Shown: piece by piece, positions 10,455 through 20,800 of the stretch
Layout: every line of letters starts with the position of its first letter
Numbering within the stretch: the first letter of the stretch is position 1
Origin: Magnetospirillum sp. SS-4
GTDB lineage: Bacteria > Pseudomonadota > Alphaproteobacteria > Rhodospirillales > Magnetospirillaceae
DNA length: 64,000 bases
Reading direction: 5' to 3'
Assembly: GCF_902729425.1 (NCBI RefSeq)
Contig: NZ_CACVCH010000002.1
Coordinates: 20,889 to 84,888 of the forward strand
Position numbers and translations under genes: made by a program
The notes under the pieces: generated by a model
What the model saw: only the letters and a program-made list of their open reading frames with translations
What the model was told of the DNA's origin: nothing
The model's database searches: none

Positions 10455-10895
10455 ATGTCTTTGTACGAATGCGTGTTCATCGCGCGCCAGGACATCTCCG
10501 CCCAGCAGGTGGAGACCCTGACCGCTGAACTGACCAACATCCTCGCCCAGGGCGGCGGTTCCGTCTCGAAGACCGAGTACTGGGGCCTGCGCAACATCGC
10601 CTACCGGGTCAAGAAGAACCGCAAGGGCCATTATGTCCTGCTGAACATCGACGCGCCGTCCGCCGCCGTAAAGGAAATGGAGCGCCAGATGTCCATCAAC
10701 GAGGACGTGCTCCGCACCCTGACCATCCGTGTCGAGGAACTGGAGGAAGGCCCGTCGGCCATGATGCAGTCCAAGAACAGCCGCGACGAGCGTCCGCGCC
10801 GTGGCGACGGTGAAGACCGTCCCCGCCGTGAAGATCGTGGCGACCGTCCGCGTCGTGACGACCGCGAACCCCGTCGCATGGAAGGAGGCGAGTAA
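10455..10895 (+). CDS. rpsF: 30S ribosomal protein S6 with charged C-terminal tail
   Basis: A 146-residue ribosomal protein. Residues 1-95 are the S6 ferredoxin-like domain ([30 protein letters not shown]), which binds S18 and 16S rRNA in the platform of the small subunit. The last ~40 residues are a low-complexity Arg/Asp repeat of the type RPRR(D/E)DR, longer than the E. coli tail. The ATG at 10455 follows GAAGGGG and gives the conserved MSLYECVF start. The gene is first in the rpsF-rpsR-DUF2232-rplI operon and its TAA overlaps the rpsR ATG by one base. E. coli S6 receives post-translational glutamates on its tail; this tail has no obvious equivalent. Confidence 0.97.
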   Translation: MSLYECVFIARQDISAQQVETLTAELTNILAQGGGSVSKTEYWGLRNIAYRVKKNRKGHYVLLNIDAPSAAVKEMERQMSINEDVLRTLTIRVEELEEGPSAMMQSKNSRDERPRRGDGEDRPRREDRGDRPRRDDREPRRMEGGE

Positions 10896-11170
10896 TGTCC
10901 GACGACAAGATGAACGAGCGTCCGCGTCCCGCCGCCGGCGGCGCCCAGCGCCGTCCCTTCTTCCGCCGCCGCAAGACCTGCCCGTTCTCGGGCGAGGGCG
11001 CGCCGAAGATCGACTACAAGGACACCAAGCTGTTGAGCCGCTTCATTTCCGAGCGCGGCAAGATCGTGCCGTCCCGCATCACCGCGGTGTCGGCCAAGAA
11101 GCAGCGCGAACTGGCCCAGGCCATCAAGCGTGCCCGCTTCCTCGGTCTGCTGCCCTACGTGGTGAAGTGA
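10895..11170 (+). CDS. rpsR: 30S ribosomal protein S18
   Basis: A 91-residue protein. The conserved core runs from [20 protein letters not shown] through the [20 protein letters not shown] segment to [14 protein letters not shown], the S18 signature that contacts 16S rRNA and the S6 partner. The short N-terminal extension is Arg/Pro-rich. It overlaps rpsF by one base (TAATG), consistent with equimolar translation of the S6:S18 heterodimer. The cysteine in KTCPFSG is a partial remnant of the zinc-binding set found in some S18 paralogues, and the other ligands are absent. Confidence 0.97.
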   Translation: MSDDKMNERPRPAAGGAQRRPFFRRRKTCPFSGEGAPKIDYKDTKLLSRFISERGKIVPSRITAVSAKKQRELAQAIKRARFLGLLPYVVK

Positions 11171-11192
11171 GTTCGGGACCGGCCGGGTCGTG

Positions 11193-12146
11193 ATGACCGG
11201 GTCGATTGGCATCGCGCTGGCGTCGGGACTGCTGTCTTCTGTGTTGTTCCTGGCGCTGGCAAAGGGCTTTGCCGCCGGTGTCCTGCTGTCCTATGTCGCC
11301 CCCCTGCCGTTGATGATGGTGGGGCTGCATCGGGGGTTCAGGGCGTCGCTGGTGGGAGGTTTGGCCGCCATGGCCGCCGTGTCCGCCGTCGCGGGAGGGG
11401 TTTTTCCCCTGCCGTACGCGCTGACGGCGGTCCTGCCCAGCCTGGTTGTGGTCCGTCAGGCGCTTTTGTGGCGTGTCAACGCCGATGAAAGCGTCGAATG
11501 GTATCCGCCGGGGCTGGTGCTGGGATGGCTGACCGGCATGGGCGCGGCGCTGATTCTGATCGGCGCCGCCCTGGTGCCCGGTCAGACTTCGGGTGGGGAG
11601 ACGGGGGGAGTCGAGGCCTGGGTCGCCGATACCGTCGGCAGGATTCTGGAACTCATGGCTCCGTCGCTTTCGGTCGGGCAGCGCGACGAAATGCTCGGCT
11701 GGTGGGTCCCGTTCTTTCCGGCCATGGTGGTCGGTTCGTGGCTGGTGATGGTCATCGCCAACGCCGCCGCGGCGCAGGGCCTTCTTGCCCGGTTCGGCAA
11801 AAGCCAGCGTCCGACGCCGGCCTACCGGAAGCTGGAGCTTCCGTTCTGGCTTGGGGTGATGCTGGTGGGGGCTTCGGCGGTGGGATCGATGGTCGAGGGC
11901 GACCTTGGCTATCTCGCCCGCAGCGTGGCCGTGGTGACGCTGATCCCGTTCGCTCTTCTGGGGCTGGCGGGAATGCATGGATGGGTCGCCGGCCGGCCAA
12001 ACGCGGGGTTCGTCCTCGCGGCGATGTATACGGTTCTGTTCCTGGCCTCGGCATGGGTGTTCATACCCATCGCCGGTCTGGGACTGGTGAGGTTCGTGAC
12101 GCGATTCCGCCCCCGGCAGGATGCCGCCGGCGGAAAGGAGGAATAA
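11193..12146 (+). CDS. DUF2232 family polytopic membrane protein
   Basis: A 317-residue hydrophobic protein with about eight predicted membrane segments, including [36 protein letters not shown] and the late [18 protein letters not shown]. It matches the YybS-like DUF2232 family, whose function is unknown. Members commonly sit between rpsR and rplI in alphaproteobacteria and Firmicutes, as here. It could be a transporter component (some resemble ECF S-components), but no substrate motif is visible. GTG at 11190 and ATG at 11193 are adjacent possible starts, and I used the ATG. Only one base separates it from the rplI start codon, so it is part of the ribosomal operon. Confidence 0.78.
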   Translation: MTGSIGIALASGLLSSVLFLALAKGFAAGVLLSYVAPLPLMMVGLHRGFRASLVGGLAAMAAVSAVAGGVFPLPYALTAVLPSLVVVRQALLWRVNADESVEWYPPGLVLGWLTGMGAALILIGAALVPGQTSGGETGGVEAWVADTVGRILELMAPSLSVGQRDEMLGWWVPFFPAMVVGSWLVMVIANAAAAQGLLARFGKSQRPTPAYRKLELPFWLGVMLVGASAVGSMVEGDLGYLARSVAVVTLIPFALLGLAGMHGWVAGRPNAGFVLAAMYTVLFLASAWVFIPIAGLGLVRFVTRFRPRQDAAGGKEE

Positions 12147-12147
12147 G

Positions 12148-12714
12148 ATGGAAGTCATCCTGCTCGAACGCATCGAGAAGCTGGGTCAGATGGGCGACGT
12201 GGTCAACGTCAAGCCCGGTTTCGCCCGCAATTTCCTGCTGCCCCAGAAGAAGGCGCTGCGCGCCTCCAAGGACAATCTGGCCTTTTTCGAGGTGCAGCGC
12301 GCCCAGTTGGAGGCCGTGAACCTCAAGCGCCGCGACGAGGCCCAGGCCGTCGCCGACAAGATGGCCGGCCTTGCCGTCCTGATGGTCCGTCAGGCCGGCG
12401 AGAGTGGTCAGCTGTACGGTTCGGTGTCCGGCAAGGACGTGGCCGACGCCGTCAAGGCCGCCGGCTACACCGTCGAGCGCCGTCAGGTCAATCTTGATAA
12501 CCCCATCAAGACCCTGGGCAGCTATGCGGTGCGCGTGTCGCTTCACCCCGAGGTGTCGGTGATCGTGACCGTCAATGTCGCCCGTTCTCAGGAGGAGGCC
12601 GAGCGCGCCGCCGCCGCTGCTGCCGCCCAGGCCGCCGCCGAGTCCGACGCCGCCGACGAGGTCGAGGCCGAGACCGAAGTGGGCGAAGTCGCCGACGAGC
12701 CCGCCCAGGACTAA
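12148..12714 (+). CDS. rplI: 50S ribosomal protein L9
   Basis: A 188-residue protein. The N-terminal domain has the L9 signature [19 protein letters not shown] followed by [15 protein letters not shown], which binds 23S rRNA at the base of the L1 stalk. A long connecting helix leads to the C-terminal domain with [16 protein letters not shown]. An Ala/Glu-rich acidic tail of about 35 residues follows, as in many alphaproteobacterial L9 proteins. A strong Shine-Dalgarno (AAAGGAGG) precedes the ATG. It is the last gene of the rpsF operon and is followed 20 bp later by an 18-bp hairpin. Confidence 0.97.
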   Translation: MEVILLERIEKLGQMGDVVNVKPGFARNFLLPQKKALRASKDNLAFFEVQRAQLEAVNLKRRDEAQAVADKMAGLAVLMVRQAGESGQLYGSVSGKDVADAVKAAGYTVERRQVNLDNPIKTLGSYAVRVSLHPEVSVIVTVNVARSQEEAERAAAAAAAQAAAESDAADEVEAETEVGEVADEPAQD

Positions 12715-12734
12715 GGGCGTTCTCCACTGAACGG

Positions 12735-12774
12735 ATCGCTCCCTCCCCCCGATGTGTCGGGGGGAGGGAGCGAT
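12735..12774 (+). terminator. Long perfect hairpin after rplI
   Basis: An 18-bp perfect inverted repeat (12735-12752 with 12757-12774) closes on the tetraloop TGTG. The lower arm is CCCTCCCCCC against its complement. It ends the ribosomal operon. No T-tract follows, so termination would be T-tract-independent, or the hairpin may stabilise the 3' end. Confidence 0.7.
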
Positions 12775-12879
12775 GTCGTCCGGGTCATGCCCGCCATTGG
12801 TTTCGCCCGTTCGGCTTGTACGCCGTCGGCAATACGGATATTCGTTGGTCTCGCCCGCTTCTTTTGGGGGGAGAGGACC

Positions 12880-13590
12880 ATGACCAAGCCCGCCGAGGCC
12901 CAGGCCTTGCCCGATCCGTCGGGCGGCGATCACAAGGGCCACCGCGAGCGGCTGCGCCGACGCTTTCGCGATGCCCCCGGAGCCTTGCCCGATTACGAAT
13001 TGCTGGAGATGCTGCTGGGCATCGCCATTCCGCAGCGGGACGTCAAACCCCTGGCCAAGGCCCTGATCCGGCGGTTCGGCAGCTTCGCCGACGTGGTCAC
13101 GGCCGAGGTCGAGGACCTGCGGGCGGTCGACGGCATCGGCGATGTCGCCGCCACCGCCCTCAAGGTGGTGCGCGAAGCGGCGATTCGTCTCGCCCGGGCG
13201 CCGATCCTGAATACCGTGGTGATATCCAACTGGGATACCCTGCTCGATTATTGCCGGACCGCCATGGCGACCCTGCCCATGGAGCAGTTCCGCCTGCTGT
13301 TCCTTGATCGCAAGAATGCCCTGATCGCCGACGAGGTGCAGCAGACCGGCACCGTCGACCATACCCCGCTCTATCCGCGCGAGGTGGTCCGGCGCGCCCT
13401 GGCGCTTCATGCCAGCGCGGTGATCATGGTCCACAACCATCCGAGCGGCGACCCGAAGCCGTCGAAGGCGGACATCGATATGACCCGGGTGGTTCGCGAT
13501 GCCCTGGCGGCGGTCGACATCCAGCTTTACGACCATGTGGTGGTGGGGCGCAAGGGCCACGCCAGCTTCAAGGCCATGGGGCTGTTGTGA
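12880..13590 (+). CDS. radC: RadC / JAB-domain (MPN+) protein
   Basis: A 236-residue protein. The N-terminal half has a helix-hairpin-helix segment (AVDGIGDVAATALKVV) and the C-terminal half a JAB1/MPN domain with the metal motif H185-N-H187-PSGDPKPS and D198. The fold is a predicted zinc metallohydrolase. The old assignment to DNA repair was not upheld and the true role is unknown. The ATG at 12880 follows GGGGGGAGAGG. It converges on the DUF455 gene with seven bases between. It is separated from rplI by a strong hairpin, so it probably has its own promoter; a weak candidate lies at 12816-12844. Confidence 0.92.
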   Translation: MTKPAEAQALPDPSGGDHKGHRERLRRRFRDAPGALPDYELLEMLLGIAIPQRDVKPLAKALIRRFGSFADVVTAEVEDLRAVDGIGDVAATALKVVREAAIRLARAPILNTVVISNWDTLLDYCRTAMATLPMEQFRLLFLDRKNALIADEVQQTGTVDHTPLYPREVVRRALALHASAVIMVHNHPSGDPKPSKADIDMTRVVRDALAAVDIQLYDHVVVGRKGHASFKAMGLL

Positions 13591-13597
13591 TCCGCGG

Positions 13598-14398
13598 TCA
13601 TTTCCGGGCCAGCGTCTCGTACCAGTGGCGGGGAAAACGGGCCTTGGCCCGGGCGTCGTGATTGAACGGCGGCTTCAGTCCGGCGGGATAGCGGTCGTTC
13701 ATCCAGGCGTGAAAGGCGGTTCCCGCGTCCTGGTTCCGCCGCTCCGCCAGGAAGGTGAACCAGCGTACTCCCGCCGCCACATGGTGGATTTCGTCGTTGA
13801 AGATGATTTCCAGTGCCGGCGGCGTCAGGGTGTCGCCATTGCGCGACAGCTTGTCGATGGTGGCGGGCGTGGTGTCGAGGCCCCTGGCCTCCAGGGTCAT
13901 GGGCACCACGGCGAGACGCGCCATGGGGTCGTCGGCGGTCTTTTCCGCCGCCTGCCACAGACCGTCATGGGCGGGCAGGTCGCCATAGCGGCTGCCCAGC
14001 CGGTTCAGCAGGTCGTCCAGCATCTCGAAATGGCGGGCCTCGTCCAGCGCCACCCGCACCCAGTCGTCATAGAAGCGTCTGGGCAGTTCGTGGCTTGTGA
14101 AGCGGGCGACGATGTCCCAGCCCAGGTCGATGGCGTTCAGCTCGATATGGGCCAGGGCGTGAATCAGGCTGATCCGGCCGCGATCGCCGCCATAGGAGCG
14201 CCGGGGCATGTCCTTGAACGGCAACAGCCGTGGTTTTTCCGGCCGTGCCGGGCGGTCGGGGGGCGGACAGGCACCCACCTCCACGATACGGCCCTCGGCC
14301 CAGTCGGCGGCGATGGCGCGGGTCAGGCGGCATTTCTCCGCCGGATCGGGCGTGGTGAGGACGGCGGTTGCGGCTTCGGCAAGGGTTCGGGTCGTCAC
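13598..14398 (-). CDS. DUF455 ferritin-like protein
   Basis: A 266-residue helical protein of the DUF455 family, whose fold is ferritin-like. Candidate di-metal ligands are in HALAHIELNAIDLGWD, ALDEARHFEML and FNDEIHHVAAG, the E/H patterns expected of the four-helix bundle. The reaction is unknown. Related ferritin-like enzymes such as MiaE are di-iron hydroxylases, but I would not transfer that function. The start is the GTG at 14398, which overlaps the bcp stop as GTGA. The glnE-bcp-DUF455 string on the minus strand appears to be a single coupled transcript. Confidence 0.82.
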   Translation of the reverse strand: MTTRTLAEAATAVLTTPDPAEKCRLTRAIAADWAEGRIVEVGACPPPDRPARPEKPRLLPFKDMPRRSYGGDRGRISLIHALAHIELNAIDLGWDIVARFTSHELPRRFYDDWVRVALDEARHFEMLDDLLNRLGSRYGDLPAHDGLWQAAEKTADDPMARLAVVPMTLEARGLDTTPATIDKLSRNGDTLTPPALEIIFNDEIHHVAAGVRWFTFLAERRNQDAGTAFHAWMNDRYPAGLKPPFNHDARAKARFPRHWYETLARK

Positions 14399-14847
14399 AG
14401 CGCCCTGGCCGCCTTCAACACCTCGTCGACATGGTCGGTAACCTTGACCTTTCGCCATTCGGCCCGCACCACGCCGTCCTTGTCGATCAGGAAGGTGGAG
14501 CGCTCGATGCCCATGTACTGGCGGCCATACATGCTTTTCTGCTTCCACACGCCATAGGCCTCGCACGCTGTTCCGTCGGGATCGGAGCCTAGGCGGAACG
14601 GCAATTGGTGCTTGGCGCGAAATCTGGCGTGGCTGGCCACCGAATCCTTCGATATCCCCAGGATCTCGATTCCGGCGGCCTGGTATTCGGCAAAATGATC
14701 GCGGAAGGCCTTGGCCTGGCTGGTGCAGCCCGAGGTGTCGTCCTTGGGATAGAAGTACAGCACCAGGGTCTTGCCCCGGTAGTCGTCAAGGCTGGCGGCG
14801 CCGTCGTCGCAATCCATGGCGAAGGCGGGGGCGGGATGTCCGATCAT
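14395..14847 (-). CDS. bcp: Peroxiredoxin, BCP/PrxQ type
   Basis: A 150-residue thiol peroxidase that reduces hydroperoxides in the cytosol with thioredoxin or a similar donor. The motif LVLYFYPKDDTSGC places the peroxidatic cysteine at C41, with the Thr of DDTSG in the active-site pocket. The second cysteine found five residues later in classical PrxQ enzymes is absent (Lys46). Only C13 and the Cys in GTACEAYG remain, so resolution may use one of those or an external thiol. The ATG overlaps the glnE stop (ATGA) and its stop overlaps the DUF455 start (GTGA). Confidence 0.93.
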   Translation of the reverse strand: MIGHPAPAFAMDCDDGAASLDDYRGKTLVLYFYPKDDTSGCTSQAKAFRDHFAEYQAAGIEILGISKDSVASHARFRAKHQLPFRLGSDPDGTACEAYGVWKQKSMYGRQYMGIERSTFLIDKDGVVRAEWRKVKVTDHVDEVLKAARAL

Positions 14848-17819
14848 GCGGGCTCCTTGATGGTCTTGGCCGGTTCGGCCACCAGCCGGGTGAACACCTC
14901 GAACGCCGCCGTGGCGCAATCTTCCATGCGGTCGGTCAGGGTCTTGAAATCGGTCAGGCCGGCGGTGCGCACCAGCACGTCCTTGAGACCCCGTGGCGCG
15001 GTGGCCTCGTCGAAGCCGCCGGCGATGGTCTGGCGCAGCACCGTCTGGATCGAGGTCCACAGCCTCAGCGCCTCGACCAGCGCGTCGCGGTCGGCGCGTT
15101 CCAGCACGCCGCAGGCGCAGGCGTTCTCCAGCGCCTGGGCGGTATTGGACTCCAAGATGCCGGGATGGGCCGCCGCATGGGCCAGTTGCAGGTATTGGGC
15201 GGTGAACTCGATGTCCACCAGCCCGCCGCGCAGATGCTTGACCTCCCAGGGCGAGGCGGCCTTGTGCTCCCTGGCCATGCGTTCGCGCATCTCGGCGACG
15301 TCGGCTACCAGCCTGGCGGCATCTCGCGGTCTGGTCAGGGTCTCGGCGATCACCGCCCGGACCCGTTCGGCCAGGGCCGCATCGCCGGCCACCACGCGGG
15401 CGCGGGTCAGGGCCATGTGCTCCCAGGTCCAGGCGGCCTCCTCCTGGTAGCGGCGGAACGCCTCCAGACTGGAGGCGATCGGGCCGGAATTGCCCGACGG
15501 GCGCAGGCGCATGTCGACCTCGTACAAGGTCCCCTCGCCGGTCTTGGCGGTCAGCGCGTTGACCATGCGCTGGGTCAGGCGGGCGAACCAGGTGGCGGTG
15601 GCCAGGGGGCGGCCGCCATCGGATTCCTCGGCCTCGGGCGGGGCGTCGTAGACCAGGATCAGGTCCAGGTCCGAGGTCGCCGACATCTCGCGCCCGCCGG
15701 CCTTGCCCATGGCGAGAATCACCCAGGCGCCGCCGGGGACCCGGCCATGGGCGCGGGCGAGTTCGTCCTCGACGCGGGGCGACAGCAGTTTCAGCACCGT
15801 GCCGGCGACGTCGGACAGGGCGCGGGCCGCGTCGGTGGCCTCGATGACGTTGCGCAACGTCAGGACGCCCACCTGGAACTTGCGGTCGTTGGCCCAACTG
15901 CGGGTGACGTCGAGCACCTGCTGGAAATCGTCGGCCTGATCGAGCGCCTTGGCCAGATCGGCTTCCAGTTCGGCCGGCGGCGGCAGCGCCTCGAAGAAGC
16001 GGGCCTGAAGCACCGAATCCAGCAAGGTGGTGTGCCGTGCCAGATGCTCGGCCAGCAGGGGGGCGTCGCCCATGATCTCGGCGACCAGATCAAGCAGCGA
16101 CGGATTGGCGTGGAACAGCGAGAACAGGGGCACCCCGGCCGGCAACCGCCCCAGGAATTCGTCGAAGCGCATGAAGGCGTCGTCGGGGGCGGCTGTGGTC
16201 GCCAGCGCCGACAGCAGCGCCGGCGTCAACTCCGTAAGCAGTTCGCGGGCGCGGGTGGACCGGGTGGCGCGGACGCGGCCGTGATGCCAGCCGCGAATGG
16301 TCGAACACACCGCGTCGGCATTGCCGAAGCCCATGCCGGTGATGGTGTGGACGGTCTCGGGGTCGTTCTCGCCGCCGGTGAATACCAGGTTGCCGCCCGC
16401 GCCCAGGGCGGGGGCGTCCTCGAACAGGCCGGCATAGTGGCTCTCCACCGCCTGGAGATGGGCGGTCAGTTCGGCGGCGAAGGGGGCTAGGCCGTCATGG
16501 CCCATGAAGGCGGCGATCTCGGCCAGCTGTTCGGGATTGGAGGGCATGGTCTGGGTCTGCTTGTCGTCCACCATCTGAAGCCGATGCTCCAGGGTGCGCA
16601 GATAGCGGTAGGCGCGGGCCATGTCGGCCACCGCCTCGGGCTGGACATGGCCGGCCGCCGCCAGGGCCTCCAGGGCGGCGATGGTGCCCGGTACCCGCAT
16701 TTCCGGCTGACGGCCGCCCCAGATGAGCTGTTGGGTCTGGGCGAAGAACTCGATCTCGCGGATGCCGCCGCGGCCCAGCTTGACGTTGTGGCCGGCCACC
16801 GCGATGGAGCGTCCGCCCTTGTGGGCGTTGATCTGGCGCTTGATGGAGTGGATGTCCTGGATGGCGGCGAAATCCAGCGACTTGCGCCAGATGAAGGGGC
16901 GCAGGAACTTGAGGAAGGCGGCTCCGCTTTCGGCGTCGCCGGCCACCTGACGCGCCTTGATCATGGCGGCGCGTTCCCAGTTCTGGCCGAAACCTTCATA
17001 ATAGGCCTCGGCCGCCACCAGGGCGACGGCCGGCGGCGTCGAGCCGGGATCGGGCCGCAGCCGGAGGTCGGTGCGAAAGACATAGCCGTCGGCGGTACGC
17101 TCATCCAGGATCCTCACCAGATCCTTGGTCAGGGCGATGACGCATTCCTGAATGCTCTTGCGGCCGGTGTAGACCATCTTTTCGTGGTCGTAGAACACGA
17201 TCAGGTCGATGTCGCTGGAGTAGTTCAGCTCCAGGGCTCCCAGCTTGCCCATGCCCAGCACGATCAGGCCGGAATCGCGTTCCGGATCGTCGGGATGGGC
17301 AAGCTCCAGGGTGCCGCGCTCGGCTTCCCGCCGCAGCAGAAGGGCGACGGCAAGACGGATGGCGGTTTCGGCCAGCCGCGACAGCGCCTCGGTCACCTGA
17401 TCAAGCCGCCACGCCCCGCCCAGGTCGGCCAGGGCCGCCAGCAGCGAGCCCCGCCGCTTGGCGACGCGAAGGCCCTTCATCAGGCGGTTGATGTCGGTTT
17501 CCCGTTCGAAATCGGCCTTCAGGTCCGCCAGCAGCCGGTCAAACGCGGCATCGGGGCCGGTATCCAGGATTTGGCGGAGGAAAGCGGGCTCGTTCTCCAG
17601 GCACAAGGTGAGAAATGGACTGTTGCCGAAGATGCCGCGCAGCAATTCGCCGATCTCGGGCTGCCGGGGCAGGGCGCGCATGAAGGCGGCCAGACCGGCG
17701 TCGTCGACGCCGTCGGCGGCCTCGTGCCAGCGCGCCAGCCCGATGGCGGCGCGGTTGGCGTCGGCGACGCGGGGGAATAAAGCTTGGTTCAGCGGAAAAC
17801 TCACCTTGTGCGGCCCCAT
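14844..17819 (-). CDS. glnE: Bifunctional glutamine synthetase adenylyltransferase/adenylyl-removing enzyme
   Basis: A 991-residue enzyme that attaches AMP to, and removes it from, glutamine synthetase, tuning nitrogen assimilation in response to PII and glutamine. Two nucleotidyltransferase domains are visible. Near residue 190, LGMGKLGALELNYSSDIDL belongs to the adenylyl-removing half; near residue 700, AMGKAGGREMSATSDLDLI belongs to the adenylylating half. Each has the G-x-G...DxD metal motif, and each is followed by a helical PII-response domain. I chose ATG 17819 (MGPHKVSF); a TTG 45 bases upstream is in frame but lacks a ribosome site. It is divergent from the AsmA-like gene. Confidence 0.95.
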   Translation of the reverse strand: MGPHKVSFPLNQALFPRVADANRAAIGLARWHEAADGVDDAGLAAFMRALPRQPEIGELLRGIFGNSPFLTLCLENEPAFLRQILDTGPDAAFDRLLADLKADFERETDINRLMKGLRVAKRRGSLLAALADLGGAWRLDQVTEALSRLAETAIRLAVALLLRREAERGTLELAHPDDPERDSGLIVLGMGKLGALELNYSSDIDLIVFYDHEKMVYTGRKSIQECVIALTKDLVRILDERTADGYVFRTDLRLRPDPGSTPPAVALVAAEAYYEGFGQNWERAAMIKARQVAGDAESGAAFLKFLRPFIWRKSLDFAAIQDIHSIKRQINAHKGGRSIAVAGHNVKLGRGGIREIEFFAQTQQLIWGGRQPEMRVPGTIAALEALAAAGHVQPEAVADMARAYRYLRTLEHRLQMVDDKQTQTMPSNPEQLAEIAAFMGHDGLAPFAAELTAHLQAVESHYAGLFEDAPALGAGGNLVFTGGENDPETVHTITGMGFGNADAVCSTIRGWHHGRVRATRSTRARELLTELTPALLSALATTAAPDDAFMRFDEFLGRLPAGVPLFSLFHANPSLLDLVAEIMGDAPLLAEHLARHTTLLDSVLQARFFEALPPPAELEADLAKALDQADDFQQVLDVTRSWANDRKFQVGVLTLRNVIEATDAARALSDVAGTVLKLLSPRVEDELARAHGRVPGGAWVILAMGKAGGREMSATSDLDLILVYDAPPEAEESDGGRPLATATWFARLTQRMVNALTAKTGEGTLYEVDMRLRPSGNSGPIASSLEAFRRYQEEAAWTWEHMALTRARVVAGDAALAERVRAVIAETLTRPRDAARLVADVAEMRERMAREHKAASPWEVKHLRGGLVDIEFTAQYLQLAHAAAHPGILESNTAQALENACACGVLERADRDALVEALRLWTSIQTVLRQTIAGGFDEATAPRGLKDVLVRTAGLTDFKTLTDRMEDCATAAFEVFTRLVAEPAKTIKEPA

Positions 17820-17886
17820 TCGTTGTGGTTGCTTCACACTGCGGAATACGAGAGCAGGGGTCAAGGGAGCATGGAGGCGGTAACGG

Positions 17887-20800
17887 GTGGTTCACGGCAC
17901 CGTTAGAACCCTGTTCCAACTCATCGGGGCCATCCTGGTGGGGTTGCTGATCGCGGTTCCCATCCTGATCTGGCGGCTGTCGTCCGGACCGGTCGCGCTG
18001 GACTTTCTCACGCCCTATATCGAGCAGGCGCTGACCGCCAGGGACGGCGCGCTGTCGGTGCGGCTGGACGCCACCGTCCTCACTCTGGGCGACGACAACC
18101 GCATGCTGGAGATTCACGCCCGCAACGTCCGCGCCCATGTGGCCGGCGCCGAGCAGCCCATCGCCTCGGTTCCCGACATGGGGTTCAGCCTCAGCGGCCG
18201 GGCGTTGCTGCGCGGCGTCGTCGCGCCCCACGCCATCCGTCTGAACGGGGCGCGGGTCCGGCTGGTGCGCGATTCCTCCGGAGTGCTGCAATGGGGCATC
18301 GGCGGCGGGGAAGGAGGCAGCCCCCGGTCCGAGACTCCCACCGATGCCGGAGCGGTGGTGGCCGCCATCAAGGACGCGCTGCTGGGTGATCCCGATCCGC
18401 GCAAGCCCGGACGGGCACTCCAGAGCGTTTCCATCCACGATGCCGACATCCTGGTGGAGGACCGGCGGCTGGGAACGTCGTGGCATGCCTCGGATGCCGA
18501 CCTGGCCATCCGCCGGGTGGCCGACGGCATCGCCGCCGCCGGGACCTTGCCGCTGGACCTGGCCGGCGAGAAGGGCGGGGTCTCGCTGGAGGCGGTCTAT
18601 CGCAAGGCCGACGGTTCGACCGACGCCACCTTTCGGATCGTCGGCATCAGGCCGGCGATGCTGGCCCGCTTCGGCGGCCCGATGGCGCCTCATCTCGACG
18701 TCATCGACATGCCGCTGGGAGGCACCATCCAGGGGCGGCTTGACGGCGACGGCCGGCTGGACCGGCTGGGCTTCGACCTGTCCGGCGGAGCCGGAACCCT
18801 CAATCTGCCGGCGCCGTTCTCGTCGCGCCGGCCCGTGGCCTCGGCGTCGCTGCGCGGCGAGATGGGCGCGGCCATGACCCGGCTTGATCTCGCCGAGGCC
18901 CGGCTTGACCTGGGCGGGCCGGTCATCACCCTGGCGGCGGTGGTGGACGGTCTGGGGGGTGAGACCAGCATCAAGGCCGAGGGCAATGTCAGGGACGTCC
19001 CGGTGGATTCGGTGCGCGACCTGTGGCCGAACGGGCTGGCCCAGAACGCCCGCGACTGGGTGATCCCCAATCTCACCAAGGGCATGGTGCGCGAGGCCGG
19101 CATCGTCATTTCGGCGCGCTCGCCCTCGGGGCGGTTCGACGACGTGGCGATCGACCATCTGAGCGGCGAGGTGCATCCCGAGGGCGTCACCGTCGACTAT
19201 CTGCGGCCCATGCCGCCAGCCCGCAATGCGGCGGCGGTGTGCACCTTCGACGCCCACACCTTCCGTATCGCCATGACGGCGGGCGAGGTCTACGGCCTGA
19301 AGCTGAGGGAAGGCACCATCGTCCTGTCCGGCCTGGACAAGGAGGACCAGTTCGCCGACATCGATCTGGCCATCGCCGGGCCGGCCACCGACGCCCTCAG
19401 GCTGATCGACAACCCGCCGCTGCGCTATGCCCGGGCGTTGGGGATCGAACCGGCCAGGGTCGGCGGCGACGCCGTCGCCAGGGTACGGCTCACCTTTCCG
19501 CTGCTCAAGGATCTCCGGCTGGACGATATCGGCGTCAAGGCCAGCGCCACCGTCAGGAACGCCCGCATTCCCCAGGTGCTGATGGGGCTGGACCTGACCG
19601 ACGGCACCCTGGCGCTCGACGTGGACGCCAAGGGGTTGGACGCCACCGGGCCGGTGGTGGTGGGCACCATTCCCGGCTATCTGGAGTGGCGCGAGAATTT
19701 CTCCGCCAAGGGGGCGCCGTTCCGAAGCCGCTACCGCCTGAAGGCGCCGGAGGTGAACGAGGACCAGCGCCGTCTGCTGGGCCTGGACGGCCCCCCCTTC
19801 GTGGCGCCGTTCGTGGCCGGGCCGGTGGCCGCCGACGTGGTCGCCACCTTCTCGGACGGCGGCCGGGGTATGATCGAGGCCAAGGTCGACATGACCGCCG
19901 CCCGCATGCGGCTGCCGGGGCTGGGGTGGTCCAAGGAGGAGGGCAAGCCCGCCGCCGCCGACGTGTCGGTGCGGTTGGAGCGGAAACAGATCGCCTCGGT
20001 GCCCGGTTTCAGCGTCAGGGCCGGCGACCTGGAGGCGGACGGACAGGTGAGCTTCACTCCGGACGGCGCGGCCCGGCGGATCGAGTTCGGCCGGTTGGCC
20101 TATGGCCGCACCAATGGCGAGGGAACCATCACGCTGCGTCCCGACAAGGCCGGCCTCGACATCGTCTTCAAGGGCGCCAGTTTCGACGCCCGGCCGCTGA
20201 TCGCCCGCGACGAGGCGGCCAAGGGCGGCCTGGCCCGGCCGGAGGAGCGGGACAAGCCGCCGCCCATGGCGGTCAGCGCCAACGTCAGGACGCTGTGGGT
20301 CTCGGACAAGGGCTTCCTGGCCCTGGCCACGGCCAGGATGAGCCGCGACGCCGAGGAGTGGCGGACCATGACCCTGAAGGGTTCGCTTCCCGCCGGCCGG
20401 AACTTCACGGCCACCCTTCAGCCCGGCTCTTCCCGGCGGCGCGATTTCACCGTCGCCTCCGACGATGCCGGCGCGGTGATGCGGGCCTTCGACGTCTATG
20501 GCGACATGGCCGGCGGCGATCTCGTCATCGAGGGCCACATCGACGACAGCCGGCCGGACCAGCCCTTCATCGGCACCGCCAGGGTCTCGGACTATCATAT
20601 CCGCAACGCGCCGGCGCTGGCGCGGCTGCTGACCGTGGCGGCCCTGGCCGGCATCCTGGATCTGCTGAAGGGCGAGGGGGTCGGCTTTTCGTCGCTGGAA
20701 GTACCGTTCACCCTGTCGGATGGCTTGCTGGAGATCAAGGACGGCCGAGCCTGGGGGGCGGCCCTGGGGCTGACCGGCAAGGGACAGATCGATCTCGACC

